This document shows positions 35,607 through 44,920 of a stretch of DNA of 64,000 bases, one piece after another (position 1 is the stretch's first letter; each line of letters starts with the position of its first letter). Under the pieces are notes generated by a model that was not told where the DNA came from, made no database searches, and saw only the letters and a list, made by a program, of their open reading frames with translations. Made by a program: the position numbers and the translations under genes. The DNA is taken from positions 1 to 64,000 of the forward strand of contig NZ_KB899048.1 in assembly GCF_000377985.1 (NCBI RefSeq), given 5' to 3'. The stretch is from Sporolactobacillus vineae DSM 21990 = SL153 (GTDB lineage: Bacteria > Bacillota > Bacilli > Bacillales > Sporolactobacillaceae).

Positions 35607-36666
35607 GCTCGGTGCGACCTCCCTTCGGACCCTCGGCGGAAATCCAGCCGGAAGCAATCCCCTCTTCAAGGTAGTCGTCAAAAGTTTTATAGTCCGGACG
35701 CTTTTCCCTTGCCGTCAGGATATCGTAAAGCGGTTTTCCTGCAAGAATCTCGAAGATACCTGTCCGCGCCGCATGACGGCGGTGCTCACAGTCAGGTGCA
35801 CAGACATCGCCGCACACCGGACAGCGGACATTTACCAGTCTTTCCGAAATGACCCCGACCAGCGTTTCTTTAAGATCAAAACGCGGAATACCCAGTTCGA
35901 TCAGCCTCTGAATCGTTCCCGGAGCGTTAAATGCATGTACGGTTGACAGAACAAGATGCCCGGTCAACGACGCGCGAATGGCGATTTTCGCGGTTTCCTC
36001 ATCACGGATTTCGCCGACCATGACGATATCCGGGTCAGATCTTAATATGGCTTTAAACCCGTCGGCATACGTGAAGTTCGCCTTTTCGTTAATTTCCAGC
36101 TGAACAAATGCATCATGCTTCTTTTCAATCGGGTCCTCGAGTGTGATCACGCGGGCATGATACTGCTTTTCCAAAGCGGAGAGCAGCGTATATAGTGTGG
36201 TTGTTTTCCCTGAACCTGTCGGCCCGGAGATGACGATCAGCCCGCTTTCATAATGCAGCAGACGTTCCAGGCCATTGACCGCTTCATCAAACAGAGACAG
36301 ATCGGATATCAGAAAAGTTTTGTTCCGGGGCAATAAACGGATTACCATACTTTCGCGTCCGGAAGCGGGGAGTGTGGACAGACGCAGGGAGAGAGACTCA
36401 TTGCTGACCTGAACTTGCATGGACCCGCTCTGGGGAAGCCGGCGCTCGCCGATGTCCATGCCTGAATAAAATTTGAAATGATTGATGATGCGTTCCGCCT
36501 CAGACGGATCCATCACTGTCATTTGCTGAAGATAGCCATGCACGCGCAGTTCAATCAGCGTGTCCTTGAAACGGGGGATAAAGTGGATATCCGATGCATC
36601 GGCAGCCGCAGCGTGCTCAATGATTTTTCTGCTGCGCCATTCGATCGGATCTGGCGGTGTTGTCAA
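35581..36666 (-). CDS. comGA: Competence pseudopilus assembly ATPase ComGA
   Basis: This 361-aa GspE-type ATPase has Walker A GPTGSGKTTTLYTLLSAL, the Asp box LRSDPDIVMVGEIRDEETA, the His box GHLVLSTVHAFNAPGTIQRL and a four-cysteine zinc site CPVCGDVCAPDC. It powers assembly of the DNA-uptake pilus. The start is TTG at 36666 with GAAGGTG upstream; an ATG 21 codons earlier gives an N-terminus foreign to the family. I do not see a clear ComK box (AAAA-N5-TTTT) upstream. Confidence 0.93.
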   Translation of the reverse strand: MTTPPDPIEWRSRKIIEHAAAADASDIHFIPRFKDTLIELRVHGYLQQMTVMDPSEAERIINHFKFYSGMDIGERRLPQSGSMQVQVSNESLSLRLSTLPASGRESMVIRLLPRNKTFLISDLSLFDEAVNGLERLLHYESGLIVISGPTGSGKTTTLYTLLSALEKQYHARVITLEDPIEKKHDAFVQLEINEKANFTYADGFKAILRSDPDIVMVGEIRDEETAKIAIRASLTGHLVLSTVHAFNAPGTIQRLIELGIPRFDLKETLVGVISERLVNVRCPVCGDVCAPDCEHRRHAARTGIFEILAGKPLYDILTAREKRPDYKTFDDYLEEGIASGWISAEGPKGGRTELDLQKRLD

Positions 36667-36838
36667 ACTTTCACCTTCTTTTTGGCAAATTGAAAAAATG
36701 AAGGCTGAAAAGTCCTGGCCGGTTGCCAACTGATTCGTTTCATCTTCTCATCGCGCACAGTTGGTCCGCTTTTCGTGCCATTTATATAGAATTCGCTTCT
36801 CATCGACAGAATCCTTCAGAAAATAAAAAAAAGCAATA

Positions 36839-36868
36839 ATAAAAAAACGGATCCGTGTCTGATCCGTT
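36839..36868 (-). terminator. Terminator of mgsR
   Basis: A perfect 8-bp stem AACGGATC/GATCCGTT (36846-36868) is followed by TTTTTATTATTG on the minus strand. Confidence 0.85.
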
Positions 36869-36884
36869 AACGGTAAAGCCGCCA

Positions 36885-37271
36885 TTAATTTGCCTGACGT
36901 ACGGTATCCGGATCATCGGCCGAGGTCATCCGCCTGAGGTCATCGGAATGATAGCCGACAACCAGTTTTTCACCATCTGTGAGAATCGGCCGGCGCAGCA
37001 GCCCCGGTTCAGAAGAGAGGAGCTCGACTGCCTTGCTGAGCGGCAGCGTATCAAGATCCACATTCAGCTGTTTATAGAGCGTACTTCTTGTTGCCAGAAT
37101 ATCTTCGACGCCGGACTTGGTCAGTTTCAGCATCTCCATCAGTTCAGAGGCATTGGGTTTGTTTCGGAAGAGGTGTCTTTCTTCATAGGAAATATCGTGC
37201 TGTTTCAGCCATCCCTTGGTTTTCCTGCAGGACGTGCAACTCGGATACGTATAGAACACCAGTTTCTTCAT
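36885..37271 (-). CDS. mgsR: Spx-family stress regulator MgsR (YqgZ)
   Basis: This 128-aa ArsC/Spx-fold protein starts MKKLVFYTYPSCTSCRKTKGWL with the redox CxxC at residues 12 and 15. ILATRSTLYKQLNV and GLLRRPILTDGEKLVVGYHSDDL are typical. Like Spx it should bind the alpha C-terminal domain of RNA polymerase. Closeness to YqgZ/MgsR (general-stress submodulator) and the comG neighbourhood, as in B. subtilis, favour MgsR over Spx itself. It has its own terminator. Confidence 0.88.
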   Translation of the reverse strand: MKKLVFYTYPSCTSCRKTKGWLKQHDISYEERHLFRNKPNASELMEMLKLTKSGVEDILATRSTLYKQLNVDLDTLPLSKAVELLSSEPGLLRRPILTDGEKLVVGYHSDDLRRMTSADDPDTVRQAN

Positions 37272-37453
37272 TCGTTTCCCCCCTCGCAGTGCTTATATTA
37301 TTTTAAATTCCCGAATTGCCGCGAAATAAACCCCTTTTTACAAAAATGCTCGGATTTTTAGTAAAAACGTCGGGAAGCGCTGATCATTGTCCTGTATTTA
37401 CGGAAAATAAGGACAAAACATGAGTCCGGTGAAAGTAAAGGAAACGAACACGT

Positions 37454-37487
37454 AAAAATGTCCGGATCCACGTGACGGATCCGGACA
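37454..37487 (-). terminator. Terminator of the M23 peptidase gene
   Basis: A perfect 11-bp stem TGTCCGGATCC/GGATCCGGACA (37459-37487) is followed by TTTTTACG on the minus strand. Confidence 0.8.
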
Positions 37488-37507
37488 TCATCATGTTTCA
37501 GGCAAAT

Positions 37508-38929
37508 TCAGAAAGAAATATAGTTTCTCGGATTGACAGCGCCCGTATGCGGCGGAGCAGTCCAGGGCCCGACATAGAATTCAAAGTGAAGATGCGTTCC
37601 GAAAGCATCCCCGGTCGCGCCCATATAACCGATGACCTGTCCCTGCGATACGGCCTGCCCTGTGGACACAACATAACGGGTCATGTGCGCATAGACAGTA
37701 GTATAGCGCTGACCATTTATAAAATGTGAAATCATCACGCAGTTCCCGTAGCTGGATGATTGATAGGCCAGAAAAACAACGCCGTCGGCTGCCGCATGAA
37801 TCGGTGTACCGGTACTGTTCGCAATATCAATACCCGGGTGCACTTTATGATCAAATGTTCTGTAGCCGAATTCCGACGTGACCACACCTGCAGCCGGCCG
37901 GATAAAGCGGCTTCCTGATTCAGGTGCTGCCGGTGATCCGCCGGTGTTCTCCGGCGCCGGATCCTGCTTTTCCGGAGAAGGCGGCGCAGATGAAGCATCA
38001 GATCCACTGCCGGAGGAAGACGGCGTCACGCTGGAAGAAGCCTGCACAACTGAAGCACTTACCGAAGTGCCGGGTTCCGACTTTACTCCTGTCGTATTTG
38101 TTGAAGCCGCAGCAGCATTCTTTTTGGCGACTTTCTTTGCCGCCGGCTTTGCCGCTGACTCAGTTATCTGCCGGTTTAACACACCAGCCTGTGCACGAAG
38201 CACGGCCGCTTCCTCTTTACTGCTCATCACAACCGCATTCAGATCGGATTCCTGCCGGTTCAGTTTCGCCAGCAGTTGCTTCTGACTTGCTTTTTCCTGA
38301 TTCAGATTCTGGTTCAGCTGACTGAGTCCGGCAAGATCCCGGCGTGTCTGAATCACCCGGGCCTGAATCGTTTTTTGCTTCTCCGCCTGAGCTTTCTGAT
38401 CTTTTCTCTGATCACTGATTAACTGATAATCATGATCCGCAATGGTTTTCACAGCGCTCAGCCGATCCAGAAAATCACCGAAACTACTCGACCCCATCAG
38501 AACATCAAGATAGTTCACAGCACCGCCATTTATGTATACCGTCCGGATCCTGCCCTCCAGCAGTTTCCCGCGCCGGTCGATTCTTTCCCCGATCACCCTG
38601 ACCTCTTTCTTTAACTGACCGGCTGCCGCCTTATTCAATGCCACTTCCTGACGCTTCTGCAGGATCTGGTTCTGCAGCGATTTAATCTGCTTCCCCGATT
38701 TCACAATCGCAGTCATCACATGATCCTGTTTCTGATTTACCTGTGACAGTTTTGCTTTGGTTGTATCTATTTTCGACGCACTGTCCAGCTGTTTCTGCTT
38801 GATTTCATCCAGACGGTTCTGCAAAACTGACGAGGATGCAGCATCCGCCGGTTCTGCTGCGAGACCTGCTGTCAGAAACAGGACGAATGATACGATGACC
38901 GTCAGACGAAACCACTTTCGCTGTCTCAA
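37508..38929 (-). CDS. Secreted coiled-coil M23 murein endopeptidase
   Basis: This 473-aa protein has a signal peptide (about residues 1-30, cut after ADA), a long EnvC-like coiled coil (about 35-260), a low-complexity Ser/Pro/Ala linker (about 265-340) and a C-terminal LytM/M23 domain. Zinc ligands are seen in HPGIDIAN, VYAHM and HLHFEFYVG. It likely cuts peptide cross-bridges in the cell wall, perhaps near division sites. An extended -10 promoter TGCTATAAT lies at 39016-39024. It is monocistronic by its terminators. Confidence 0.92.
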   Translation of the reverse strand: MRQRKWFRLTVIVSFVLFLTAGLAAEPADAASSSVLQNRLDEIKQKQLDSASKIDTTKAKLSQVNQKQDHVMTAIVKSGKQIKSLQNQILQKRQEVALNKAAAGQLKKEVRVIGERIDRRGKLLEGRIRTVYINGGAVNYLDVLMGSSSFGDFLDRLSAVKTIADHDYQLISDQRKDQKAQAEKQKTIQARVIQTRRDLAGLSQLNQNLNQEKASQKQLLAKLNRQESDLNAVVMSSKEEAAVLRAQAGVLNRQITESAAKPAAKKVAKKNAAAASTNTTGVKSEPGTSVSASVVQASSSVTPSSSGSGSDASSAPPSPEKQDPAPENTGGSPAAPESGSRFIRPAAGVVTSEFGYRTFDHKVHPGIDIANSTGTPIHAAADGVVFLAYQSSSYGNCVMISHFINGQRYTTVYAHMTRYVVSTGQAVSQGQVIGYMGATGDAFGTHLHFEFYVGPWTAPPHTGAVNPRNYISF

Positions 38930-39015
38930 ATTGATCAGTCCCCCTCCGGTTCTCGTATTCTCGTAAACAAAAAGCCTACTCTATTACAAATAGACGGGTT
39001 GATGCGATACTTCTA

Positions 39016-39024
39016 ATTATAGCA
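39016..39024 (-). promoter_or_regulatory. Extended -10 promoter of the M23 peptidase gene
   Basis: TGCTATAAT on the minus strand, 87 bp before the ATG. No good -35 is seen. Confidence 0.5.
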
Positions 39025-39086
39025 AGGATTTTCCCGGTGTTGAGACAAAATATGATTAAATTCTCATTTCATTAACAAAATTCTAC

Positions 39087-39120
39087 AAAAAAACAGGCCT
39101 GAAGATGAGCTCAGGTCTGT
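39087..39120 (-). terminator. Terminator of the hydroxyacid dehydrogenase unit
   Basis: A 10-bp stem ACAGACCTGA/TCAGGCCTGT (39093-39120, one G-T pair) is followed by seven T on the minus strand. Confidence 0.8.
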
Positions 39121-39155
39121 TCCGTTATTCGATAAAATCAGCCTTATTTTCGCTT

Positions 39156-39186
39156 GCAGGGCTTTCTTTCCGCGGACGATCCGTGA
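39156..39186. repeat. Dispersed intergenic repeat fragment, copy A
   Basis: It shares GCAGG, then TTTCCGCGG, CGATC and GTGA in the same order and spacing with the fragment at 44921-44952. It lies between a terminator and a stop codon. Confidence 0.5.
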
Positions 39187-39211
39187 AAACAAATGCCAGT
39201 GGCGATCTGAC

Positions 39212-40168
39212 TTAATAGCCTAACTTCCGGTCGACGATGTTGACTAATTTCTCTCCCGCCCGATATCTATTAATGTTCTCACGGATCAAATCCGCCCGCT
39301 TGCGCAGATTGCCGGGACTGACGCCAAGCGAATGAGACGTAATCAGGACATTGTCGAAGTCCCATAGTTTACTTGATTCCGGCAAGGGTTCAGCTGAAGT
39401 GACGTCAAGACCTGCTCCGCCCAGCTTTTCTTCCCGGAGTGCTTCGATCAGTGCCGGCTCATCGACGGTACCGCCCCTTCCCGCATTAATAAAGATCGCT
39501 CCGGTTTTCATACGGCTGAATCGGCGGCGATCAAACACCGCCTTTGTCTCTTCAGTCAGCGGCAAAACATCAATCACAAAATCACTCTGATTCAGAACCT
39601 TATCAAGATCGTTCATCGTGACGAGTGCATCAATAAAATCCGGCTTCTTTCCCGGCGATCGTTTGACGCCGAAAATAGTCGCGCCAAAGGCTTTCAGACG
39701 TTTGGCGGTCTCCGTGCCGATATTGCCGAGTCCGACAATGGTCACTTTTGCCCCCTCAAGCTGCCGTACGTGTGCGTCTGTATGCCAGATGTGCTTCTCG
39801 GTCTGGCGCACGTATAATGGCAGTTCACGAACGAAAGCGAGCATCAGGGCGATGATGTGTTCCGCTCCGGGTACGCCGAACACGCCGCTCGCATTGGTAA
39901 TGACAACCTGTCCGGCGATCAGCGGATTTCCGGCGAACTGGTTGGCACCGGCACTGGGCAGCTGCAGCCATCTGAGGTGCGGCATCAGTTGCAACTGTTC
40001 GTCTGACGGCCAGCCGACAAATACCTCCGCATCCTTCAGCTGTTCCGGATCATTATCCGCTCCCGATTCGCTGAATTGAAATGTCTCCTCTCCGTCACGC
40101 TTAATCTGGTTCATGACATCGGCCGGAATCTGAAACTCATCTGAAAAGCCGAACACAATTTTCCGCAA
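39212..40168 (-). CDS. D-2-hydroxyacid dehydrogenase (NAD-dependent)
   Basis: This 318-aa enzyme has the NAD-binding GLGNIGTETAKRLKAFGA (about residues 142-159), the substrate arginine in INAGRGGTVDEPAL, the catalytic glutamate in TSAEPLPESSKLW and the histidine in ITSHSLGVSP. The likely start is a TTG at 40168, six bases after AGGTG, giving an N-terminus RKIVFGFSDEF. The substrate cannot be told from the sequence; glyoxylate/hydroxypyruvate-type or phosphoglycerate-like enzymes are the nearest groups. It follows the flavin oxidoreductase by 53 bp on the same strand and may share its transcript. Confidence 0.87.
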   Translation of the reverse strand: MRKIVFGFSDEFQIPADVMNQIKRDGEETFQFSESGADNDPEQLKDAEVFVGWPSDEQLQLMPHLRWLQLPSAGANQFAGNPLIAGQVVITNASGVFGVPGAEHIIALMLAFVRELPLYVRQTEKHIWHTDAHVRQLEGAKVTIVGLGNIGTETAKRLKAFGATIFGVKRSPGKKPDFIDALVTMNDLDKVLNQSDFVIDVLPLTEETKAVFDRRRFSRMKTGAIFINAGRGGTVDEPALIEALREEKLGGAGLDVTSAEPLPESSKLWDFDNVLITSHSLGVSPGNLRKRADLIRENINRYRAGEKLVNIVDRKLGY

Positions 40169-40221
40169 TATGATCACCTGTTTCGCTTAGAATTTCATCA
40201 TCTTCGACATTGATGCATCCG

Positions 40222-41343
40222 TCAGTCGACGGGGAACCAGCCGTTCCTCTGTGTAATGATTTTCCACAGGCGGTCGGGAACAACGAGCTCATTCTGGCTG
40301 CCTGGATCCAGTGTGACTCGGATACTTCCGGTCTCACCTGCTCTGACTTTCGCCGTCCAGTCAGGCTCCATGATCGCTTCGCGGCCGAGAGCGACAAGAT
40401 CCGCTCCGTCCCGAAGACCTGCTGCCGCTTCTTCCGGCTGATGGATCCCGCCGACAGCGATCAGCGGCACGCGCTTGCCGATATGATCAGCCAGGAGGTG
40501 AACGATCGTTTCGTTATTCCCTTTTTGTCCGGTTGGAACGGACTGAATATTATTCTGCGAGACGTGTACGTAATTCACACCGCGATCGATCAGTCCGTCG
40601 ACCAGATGCGTCGTATCTTCAACAGTATAGCCGCTGTCTCTATGCACTTCTTCAGGAGAAAAACGATAGCCGACAATAAATGACTTATCGGCATACTTTC
40701 TGACGACCGACTGCACTTCATCAAGAACGGCAAAAGAAAAACGCAGCCGGTTTTCAAGTGGGCCGCCCCACTTGTCCGTGCGCCGATTGAAGTACGCCGA
40801 AACAAACTGCTGGATCAGATAATGATTGGCTCCATGAATCTCAACTCCGTCGAAACCGGCACGAATCGCCTGCCGGGCGGCGATGCCAAATTCATGCACC
40901 ACCGTTTCAATCTGCTCCTCCGTCATTTCTTCCGGAATCACTTCCGGATTTGAGAAAGACGGAACGGCACTGGCACTGAGCGTCTGATTGAACAGGACAA
41001 ATTTCGGTTCGGCCTCACTGCCGCCGTGCTGAATCTGCAGAATCGCTTTGCTGCCGCCGCTCTTCATGGCCTCCGCCAGCCGTTTCAACCGTGGCAGCAC
41101 GGCATCGTCATAAGCAATAAACTGATGATCGAAAGCCAGTCCGGTCGGCGATACGGCAATGCAGCCGGAGATAAACAATCCTGCCAGTGCAGCACGCCGC
41201 TTATAATAGGCAAGCTCCTGATCTGATACGGTACCGTTCAGATTGCCCGACCATGTCGTCATTGGTGCGATCACCAGGCGATTCGGCAGCGTCACCTCAT
41301 CAGTCAGTTTAAAAGGTTCAAACAAAGCATCATATGAAGCCAT
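40222..41343 (-). CDS. NADH:flavin oxidoreductase, Old Yellow Enzyme family
   Basis: This 373-aa TIM-barrel FMN enzyme has NRLVIAPMTTWSGN, IHGANHYLIQQFVSAYFNRRTDKWGG (the His-Asn pair that binds the substrate carbonyl or nitro group and the conserved R-G stretch) and VGGIHQPEEAAAGLRDGADLVALGREAI for FMN phosphate. It probably reduces activated C=C bonds of enals or enones. It resembles Bacillus YqiG-like proteins. The physiological substrate is unknown. AGAGGG precedes the ATG. Confidence 0.9.
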   Translation of the reverse strand: MASYDALFEPFKLTDEVTLPNRLVIAPMTTWSGNLNGTVSDQELAYYKRRAALAGLFISGCIAVSPTGLAFDHQFIAYDDAVLPRLKRLAEAMKSGGSKAILQIQHGGSEAEPKFVLFNQTLSASAVPSFSNPEVIPEEMTEEQIETVVHEFGIAARQAIRAGFDGVEIHGANHYLIQQFVSAYFNRRTDKWGGPLENRLRFSFAVLDEVQSVVRKYADKSFIVGYRFSPEEVHRDSGYTVEDTTHLVDGLIDRGVNYVHVSQNNIQSVPTGQKGNNETIVHLLADHIGKRVPLIAVGGIHQPEEAAAGLRDGADLVALGREAIMEPDWTAKVRAGETGSIRVTLDPGSQNELVVPDRLWKIITQRNGWFPVD

Positions 41344-41441
41344 CTGTGAATTCCCTCTTCCGATAAAGATAAAATCGAGTTTAGTATAGTCTCGTAATTC
41401 ACTGATCTGTTAACTATTGATCTGTACCATGCCCGGCTCTT

Positions 41442-42200
41442 CTACAAGGCGAGCTCAATTTCAACCGGACAATGGTCGGATCCCCTGACGTCGGCAAGAA
41501 TTTTGGCATCTTTAATCCGCTTCTTCAACCTCTCCGAAATGACAAAGTAGTCGATGCGCCAGCCAACATTCCGGGCCCTTGCATTTCCCATATACGACCA
41601 CCAGGAATAAGCTCCTTCCCGGTCCGGATGCAGATAACGAAAACTGTCGATGAAACCGGTATCCAGTAATTCCGAGAAGTCCTGTCGTTCTTCAGCTGTG
41701 AATCCGGCATTCTTCATATTCGACTTAGGATTCTTCAAGTCAATCGCCTGATGAGCTACATTGAGGTCACCGCAGAAAACGACCGGTTTCCGGCGGTCAA
41801 GCCGGTCGATAAAATTTGTAAACGCCTGTCCCCACTTGAGGCGGAACCCAAGCCGTTTCAGGTCGCGCTGTGCGTTCGGTGTGTAAACGGTCATCAGGTA
41901 ATAATCCTCATATTCGAGTGTGATCACCCGGCCTTCGTGATCGAATTCATCGACACCGATCCCATAGGTGACGTTTAGCGGCTTGTTCTTTGTGATGATG
42001 GCGGTTCCGGAATAACCCTTTTTCTCCGCATCATACCAGTACTGAAGATAGTCGGCCGTCTGAAAATCCACCTGGCTGCGCTGAAGCTTGGTTTCCTGAA
42101 TACAGAACGCATCAGCCCCGGTGTTTTTCAGCCACTCGTTGACGTCCATCTTGCGCTGCAAAGCTCGGAATCCATTGACATTCCATGAGATAAATTTCAC
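41442..42200 (-). CDS. exoA: Exodeoxyribonuclease III / AP endonuclease ExoA
   Basis: This 252-aa exonuclease III-family enzyme has the N-terminal ISWNVNGFRA, the metal-binding IQETKL, YTPNAQ, CGDLNVAHQAIDLKNP and the C-terminal WRIDYFVIS with GSDHCPVEIEL. All catalytic residues (N, E, D, H) are present. It cuts DNA at abasic sites in base-excision repair. The start is a GTG at 42200 after GGAGCGGAG. Confidence 0.95.
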   Translation of the reverse strand: MKFISWNVNGFRALQRKMDVNEWLKNTGADAFCIQETKLQRSQVDFQTADYLQYWYDAEKKGYSGTAIITKNKPLNVTYGIGVDEFDHEGRVITLEYEDYYLMTVYTPNAQRDLKRLGFRLKWGQAFTNFIDRLDRRKPVVFCGDLNVAHQAIDLKNPKSNMKNAGFTAEERQDFSELLDTGFIDSFRYLHPDREGAYSWWSYMGNARARNVGWRIDYFVISERLKKRIKDAKILADVRGSDHCPVEIELAL

Positions 42201-42265
42201 GTTCTCCGCTCCTCATCAATTGCTGTTTACTCTATGATTCTATAATATTCATCCGCCTTTTGACA

Positions 42266-42302
42266 AAGAATCCGTCCGGGCTGAGTGACCGGACGGATTC
42301 TT
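42266..42302. terminator. Terminator of pncB
   Basis: A perfect 14-bp stem AAGAATCCGTCCGG (42266-42279 with 42289-42302) lies 14 bp after the pncB stop codon. The T run after it is weak on the minus strand (TTTGTC). Confidence 0.7.
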
Positions 42303-42316
42303 ATAAAGTATATGCA

Positions 42317-43792
42317 TTAGTCGTTACTGCTGAATTCCTCTGAATAGTGGTTCAGAAGATCATGCTTCGTATTCCAGACTTTTGGTGAAAGATCGACATA
42401 ATAATTATGCGGATTTTCGAAGCGCAGCACTTCGGCCCACTGCCGCTTCAGTTGCTGCTTGGCAAAACTCCGGATTTCCTTGACAGAAGGGCTTTGGTAG
42501 CACAGCTGACCTTTTTTGAAAATCTGTTTGCGAAGCGTTTCCGCTGTGTAGTTTTTCAGCGTTTTCTTCTTCCATGTAAATACTGGATCAAAGATGGTCA
42601 GCGGCTCGTTTTCGTTCAGTACCTCGTCATCTTCGCAGATCAGGTCGCCAATCGCTTTATCCGACTCTTTTTCGTAGATCCGATAGATCTTCTTAAACCC
42701 TGGATTGGTGATCTTCTCTTCGTTCTCACTGATTTTGATTCGCGGGATCACTTTTCCGTCACGTTCAATGGCCACAAGCTTGTACACACCGCCGAATACC
42801 GGCTCCGACCTGGCTGTAATCAATCGTTCACCGACACCGAATGAATTAATCTGAGCACCTTCAGCAAGAACATCCTTAATGATATGTTCATCCAGGGAGT
42901 TGGAGATGACAATGATTGCTTTCGGAAATCCCGCTTCGTCGAGCGCTTTTCTGACCCGCTTGGTCAAATAAGTAATATCACCTGAATCGATCCGAATCCC
43001 GAGCGGCTCGTGACCTTTTGCCCGTAGTTCCTTGAATACTTTAATCGCATTCGGCAGTCCGGATTTCAGTACATTATAAGTATCGATCAGCACAAGACAC
43101 TGATCCGGGTAGGCACGGCCCCATGCCCTGAAAGCTTCCAGTTCGCTGTCGAACAGCTGAACCCAGCTGTGCGCCATCGTGCCGGAGACCGGAATATCGA
43201 ACATCATACCTGCCAGCGTGTTTGCTGTGGCGGAACAGCCTCCGATCACGGCGGCTCTGGCCCCGTAAATCGCACCATCATAACCTTGGGCACGCCGGGA
43301 ACCGAATTCCATCACGGAACGGGAACCGGCCACCCGGCAGATTCTGCTTGCCTTGGTCGCGATGAGTGTCTGATGATTGATCGTAACCAGCACCATTGTT
43401 TCCAGCAGCTGGGCCTGAATGGCCGGTCCGCGTACGGTAACCAGCGGCTCATTCGGAAATACCGGGTAGCCTTCCGGAATGGCCCAGACATCACAGGAAA
43501 ATTTAAAATGTGCCAGATAATCAAGAAATTTTTCATTAAAGGCATGGGTTGAGCGGAGATAATTAATGTCATCTTCTGTGAAGCGAAGATGCTGCAGATA
43601 TTCAATCAGCTGATCCACACCTGCCATAATGCAGTAACCACCGCCATCCGGCACTTTCCTGAAGTACATGTCAAAGTAGACGGTCTGATCGCCCACCCCT
43701 TCTTCAAGATAACTGTTCCCCATCGTCAGTTCATAAAAATCAACGAGCATCGACAGATCCCGGTCGTTTTTGACATCAAACCTGCATTCCAT
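42317..43792 (-). CDS. pncB: Nicotinate phosphoribosyltransferase
   Basis: This 491-aa enzyme makes nicotinate mononucleotide from nicotinate and PRPP for NAD salvage. It has LVDFYELTMGNSYLEEG, EFGSRRAQGYDGAIYGARAAVIGGCSATAN, SGTMAHSWVQLF with the catalytic histidine and GIRIDSGDITYLTKRVRKALDEAGF. Length and motifs are as in Bacillus YueK-type PncB. A promoter lies 55-80 bp upstream. ATG follows GGGGGAAG. Confidence 0.95.
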   Translation of the reverse strand: MECRFDVKNDRDLSMLVDFYELTMGNSYLEEGVGDQTVYFDMYFRKVPDGGGYCIMAGVDQLIEYLQHLRFTEDDINYLRSTHAFNEKFLDYLAHFKFSCDVWAIPEGYPVFPNEPLVTVRGPAIQAQLLETMVLVTINHQTLIATKASRICRVAGSRSVMEFGSRRAQGYDGAIYGARAAVIGGCSATANTLAGMMFDIPVSGTMAHSWVQLFDSELEAFRAWGRAYPDQCLVLIDTYNVLKSGLPNAIKVFKELRAKGHEPLGIRIDSGDITYLTKRVRKALDEAGFPKAIIVISNSLDEHIIKDVLAEGAQINSFGVGERLITARSEPVFGGVYKLVAIERDGKVIPRIKISENEEKITNPGFKKIYRIYEKESDKAIGDLICEDDEVLNENEPLTIFDPVFTWKKKTLKNYTAETLRKQIFKKGQLCYQSPSVKEIRSFAKQQLKRQWAEVLRFENPHNYYVDLSPKVWNTKHDLLNHYSEEFSSND

Positions 43793-43846
43793 TGTCGTAC
43801 TTCCCCCAGTTATGGTCTGTTATGTAGTCACGATTACTTTGAATCG

Positions 43847-43875
43847 AGTATACTATTCGTCTTCAGCCTTGTAAA
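43847..43875 (-). promoter_or_regulatory. Promoter of pncB
   Basis: The -35 box TTTACA (43870-43875) and the -10 box TATACT (43847-43852) have a 17-bp spacer on the minus strand. Confidence 0.65.
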
Positions 43876-44006
43876 CCGAAAACGGATACACGACTGTGTC
43901 AACTTTGTCATTTCTTTTCACATTAACAGCGCGTCACTAATTATTTATTTGCGGAAACGCGGTATACTTGAACTGGTTCAGACATAAAAGGCAGGGAGGT
44001 TCAACC

Positions 44007-44819
44007 TTGATCCGATTAATTGCACTTGATCTTGACGGAACACTACTCAATAACGAAAAGAGAATCAGTGCCGCAACACGGAAAGTCCTGATTCAGGCTC
44101 AGGAAAAAGGCGTTAAAATCGTCCTCTGTTCCGGGCGTCCGATTGCCGGGATTAAAACTTATCTTGATTTTCTCGGATTAAATGAACATGGAAATTACGC
44201 CATCACGTATAATGGCGGACTGGTACAGAAAACGGACTCCGGTGAAGTGCTGTCGGAGAAGATTCTGACCCGCCGTGACATTCAGAACCTCTACGCACTC
44301 AGCCGGAAGCTCAGCGTACCGATGAATTTCATCGACCGCAACTATGTCTACTGTCCCCTCCCGCCTGAAGGGAGACCGTCACTTTATGGAACGGTGATGA
44401 ATTCTCTTCCCTTTATTGGGGCAACCATCGACCGGCTTCCGGGTGATCTAAAAATCAATAAAGTCGTTTATTGTACCGATCAGGATTATCTGGACTCGGC
44501 GATCCAAAAGATCCCGGAAAGTTATTCAAAAAAATATTCGTTGCTAAAATCACGGCCGATCCTGTTTGAGATCATGAATAAAGAAGTTGATAAGGGCAAG
44601 GGACTGCAGGCGCTCGGTGCCTACCTGAACATCAAGCCTGACGAGATGATGACATGCGGCGATCAGGAAAACGATCTGGCGATGATTCGTCTGGCCGGGC
44701 TCGGCGTTGCGATGGGCAATGCGATTCCCGAGGTGAAAGACATCGCACAGTTCGTGACCAAGACAAATGCTGAGGACGGTGTGGCCTACGCCGTCAAAAA
44801 ATTTGTGCTGAATCAGTAA
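44007..44819 (+). CDS. Cof-type HAD phosphatase
   Basis: This 270-aa HAD-IIB enzyme has motif I ALDLDGTLLN (both aspartates), motif II in VLCSGRP, the motif III lysine in EVDKGKGLQALG and motif IV GDQENDLAMI. It probably dephosphorylates sugar phosphates or flavin/pyridoxal phosphates; YidA-like proteins have broad range. The start is a TTG at 44007, seven bases after GGGAGG. An upstream in-frame start would add 13 residues not typical for the family. Confidence 0.9.
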   Translation: MIRLIALDLDGTLLNNEKRISAATRKVLIQAQEKGVKIVLCSGRPIAGIKTYLDFLGLNEHGNYAITYNGGLVQKTDSGEVLSEKILTRRDIQNLYALSRKLSVPMNFIDRNYVYCPLPPEGRPSLYGTVMNSLPFIGATIDRLPGDLKINKVVYCTDQDYLDSAIQKIPESYSKKYSLLKSRPILFEIMNKEVDKGKGLQALGAYLNIKPDEMMTCGDQENDLAMIRLAGLGVAMGNAIPEVKDIAQFVTKTNAEDGVAYAVKKFVLNQ

Positions 44820-44848
44820 TACAGGCGCAACCTGCATCTATAGCGAAA

Positions 44849-44883
44849 CAGAGGGGATGGAATACACACTTCCACCCCCTCTG
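44849..44883 (+). terminator. Terminator of the HAD phosphatase gene
   Basis: Arms CAGAGGGG-TGGAA and TTCCA-CCCCTCTG form a long hairpin with one mismatched pair. It is followed by CTATTTGTTTG on the plus strand. Confidence 0.65.
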
Positions 44884-44920
44884 CTATTTGTTTGTCCTGC
44901 TTCTCTTGTTCCTTTCCGCA

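Noticed and set aside
36730-36884. ComK box before comGA
   Set aside because: No AAAA-N5-TTTT pair with the right phasing could be found.
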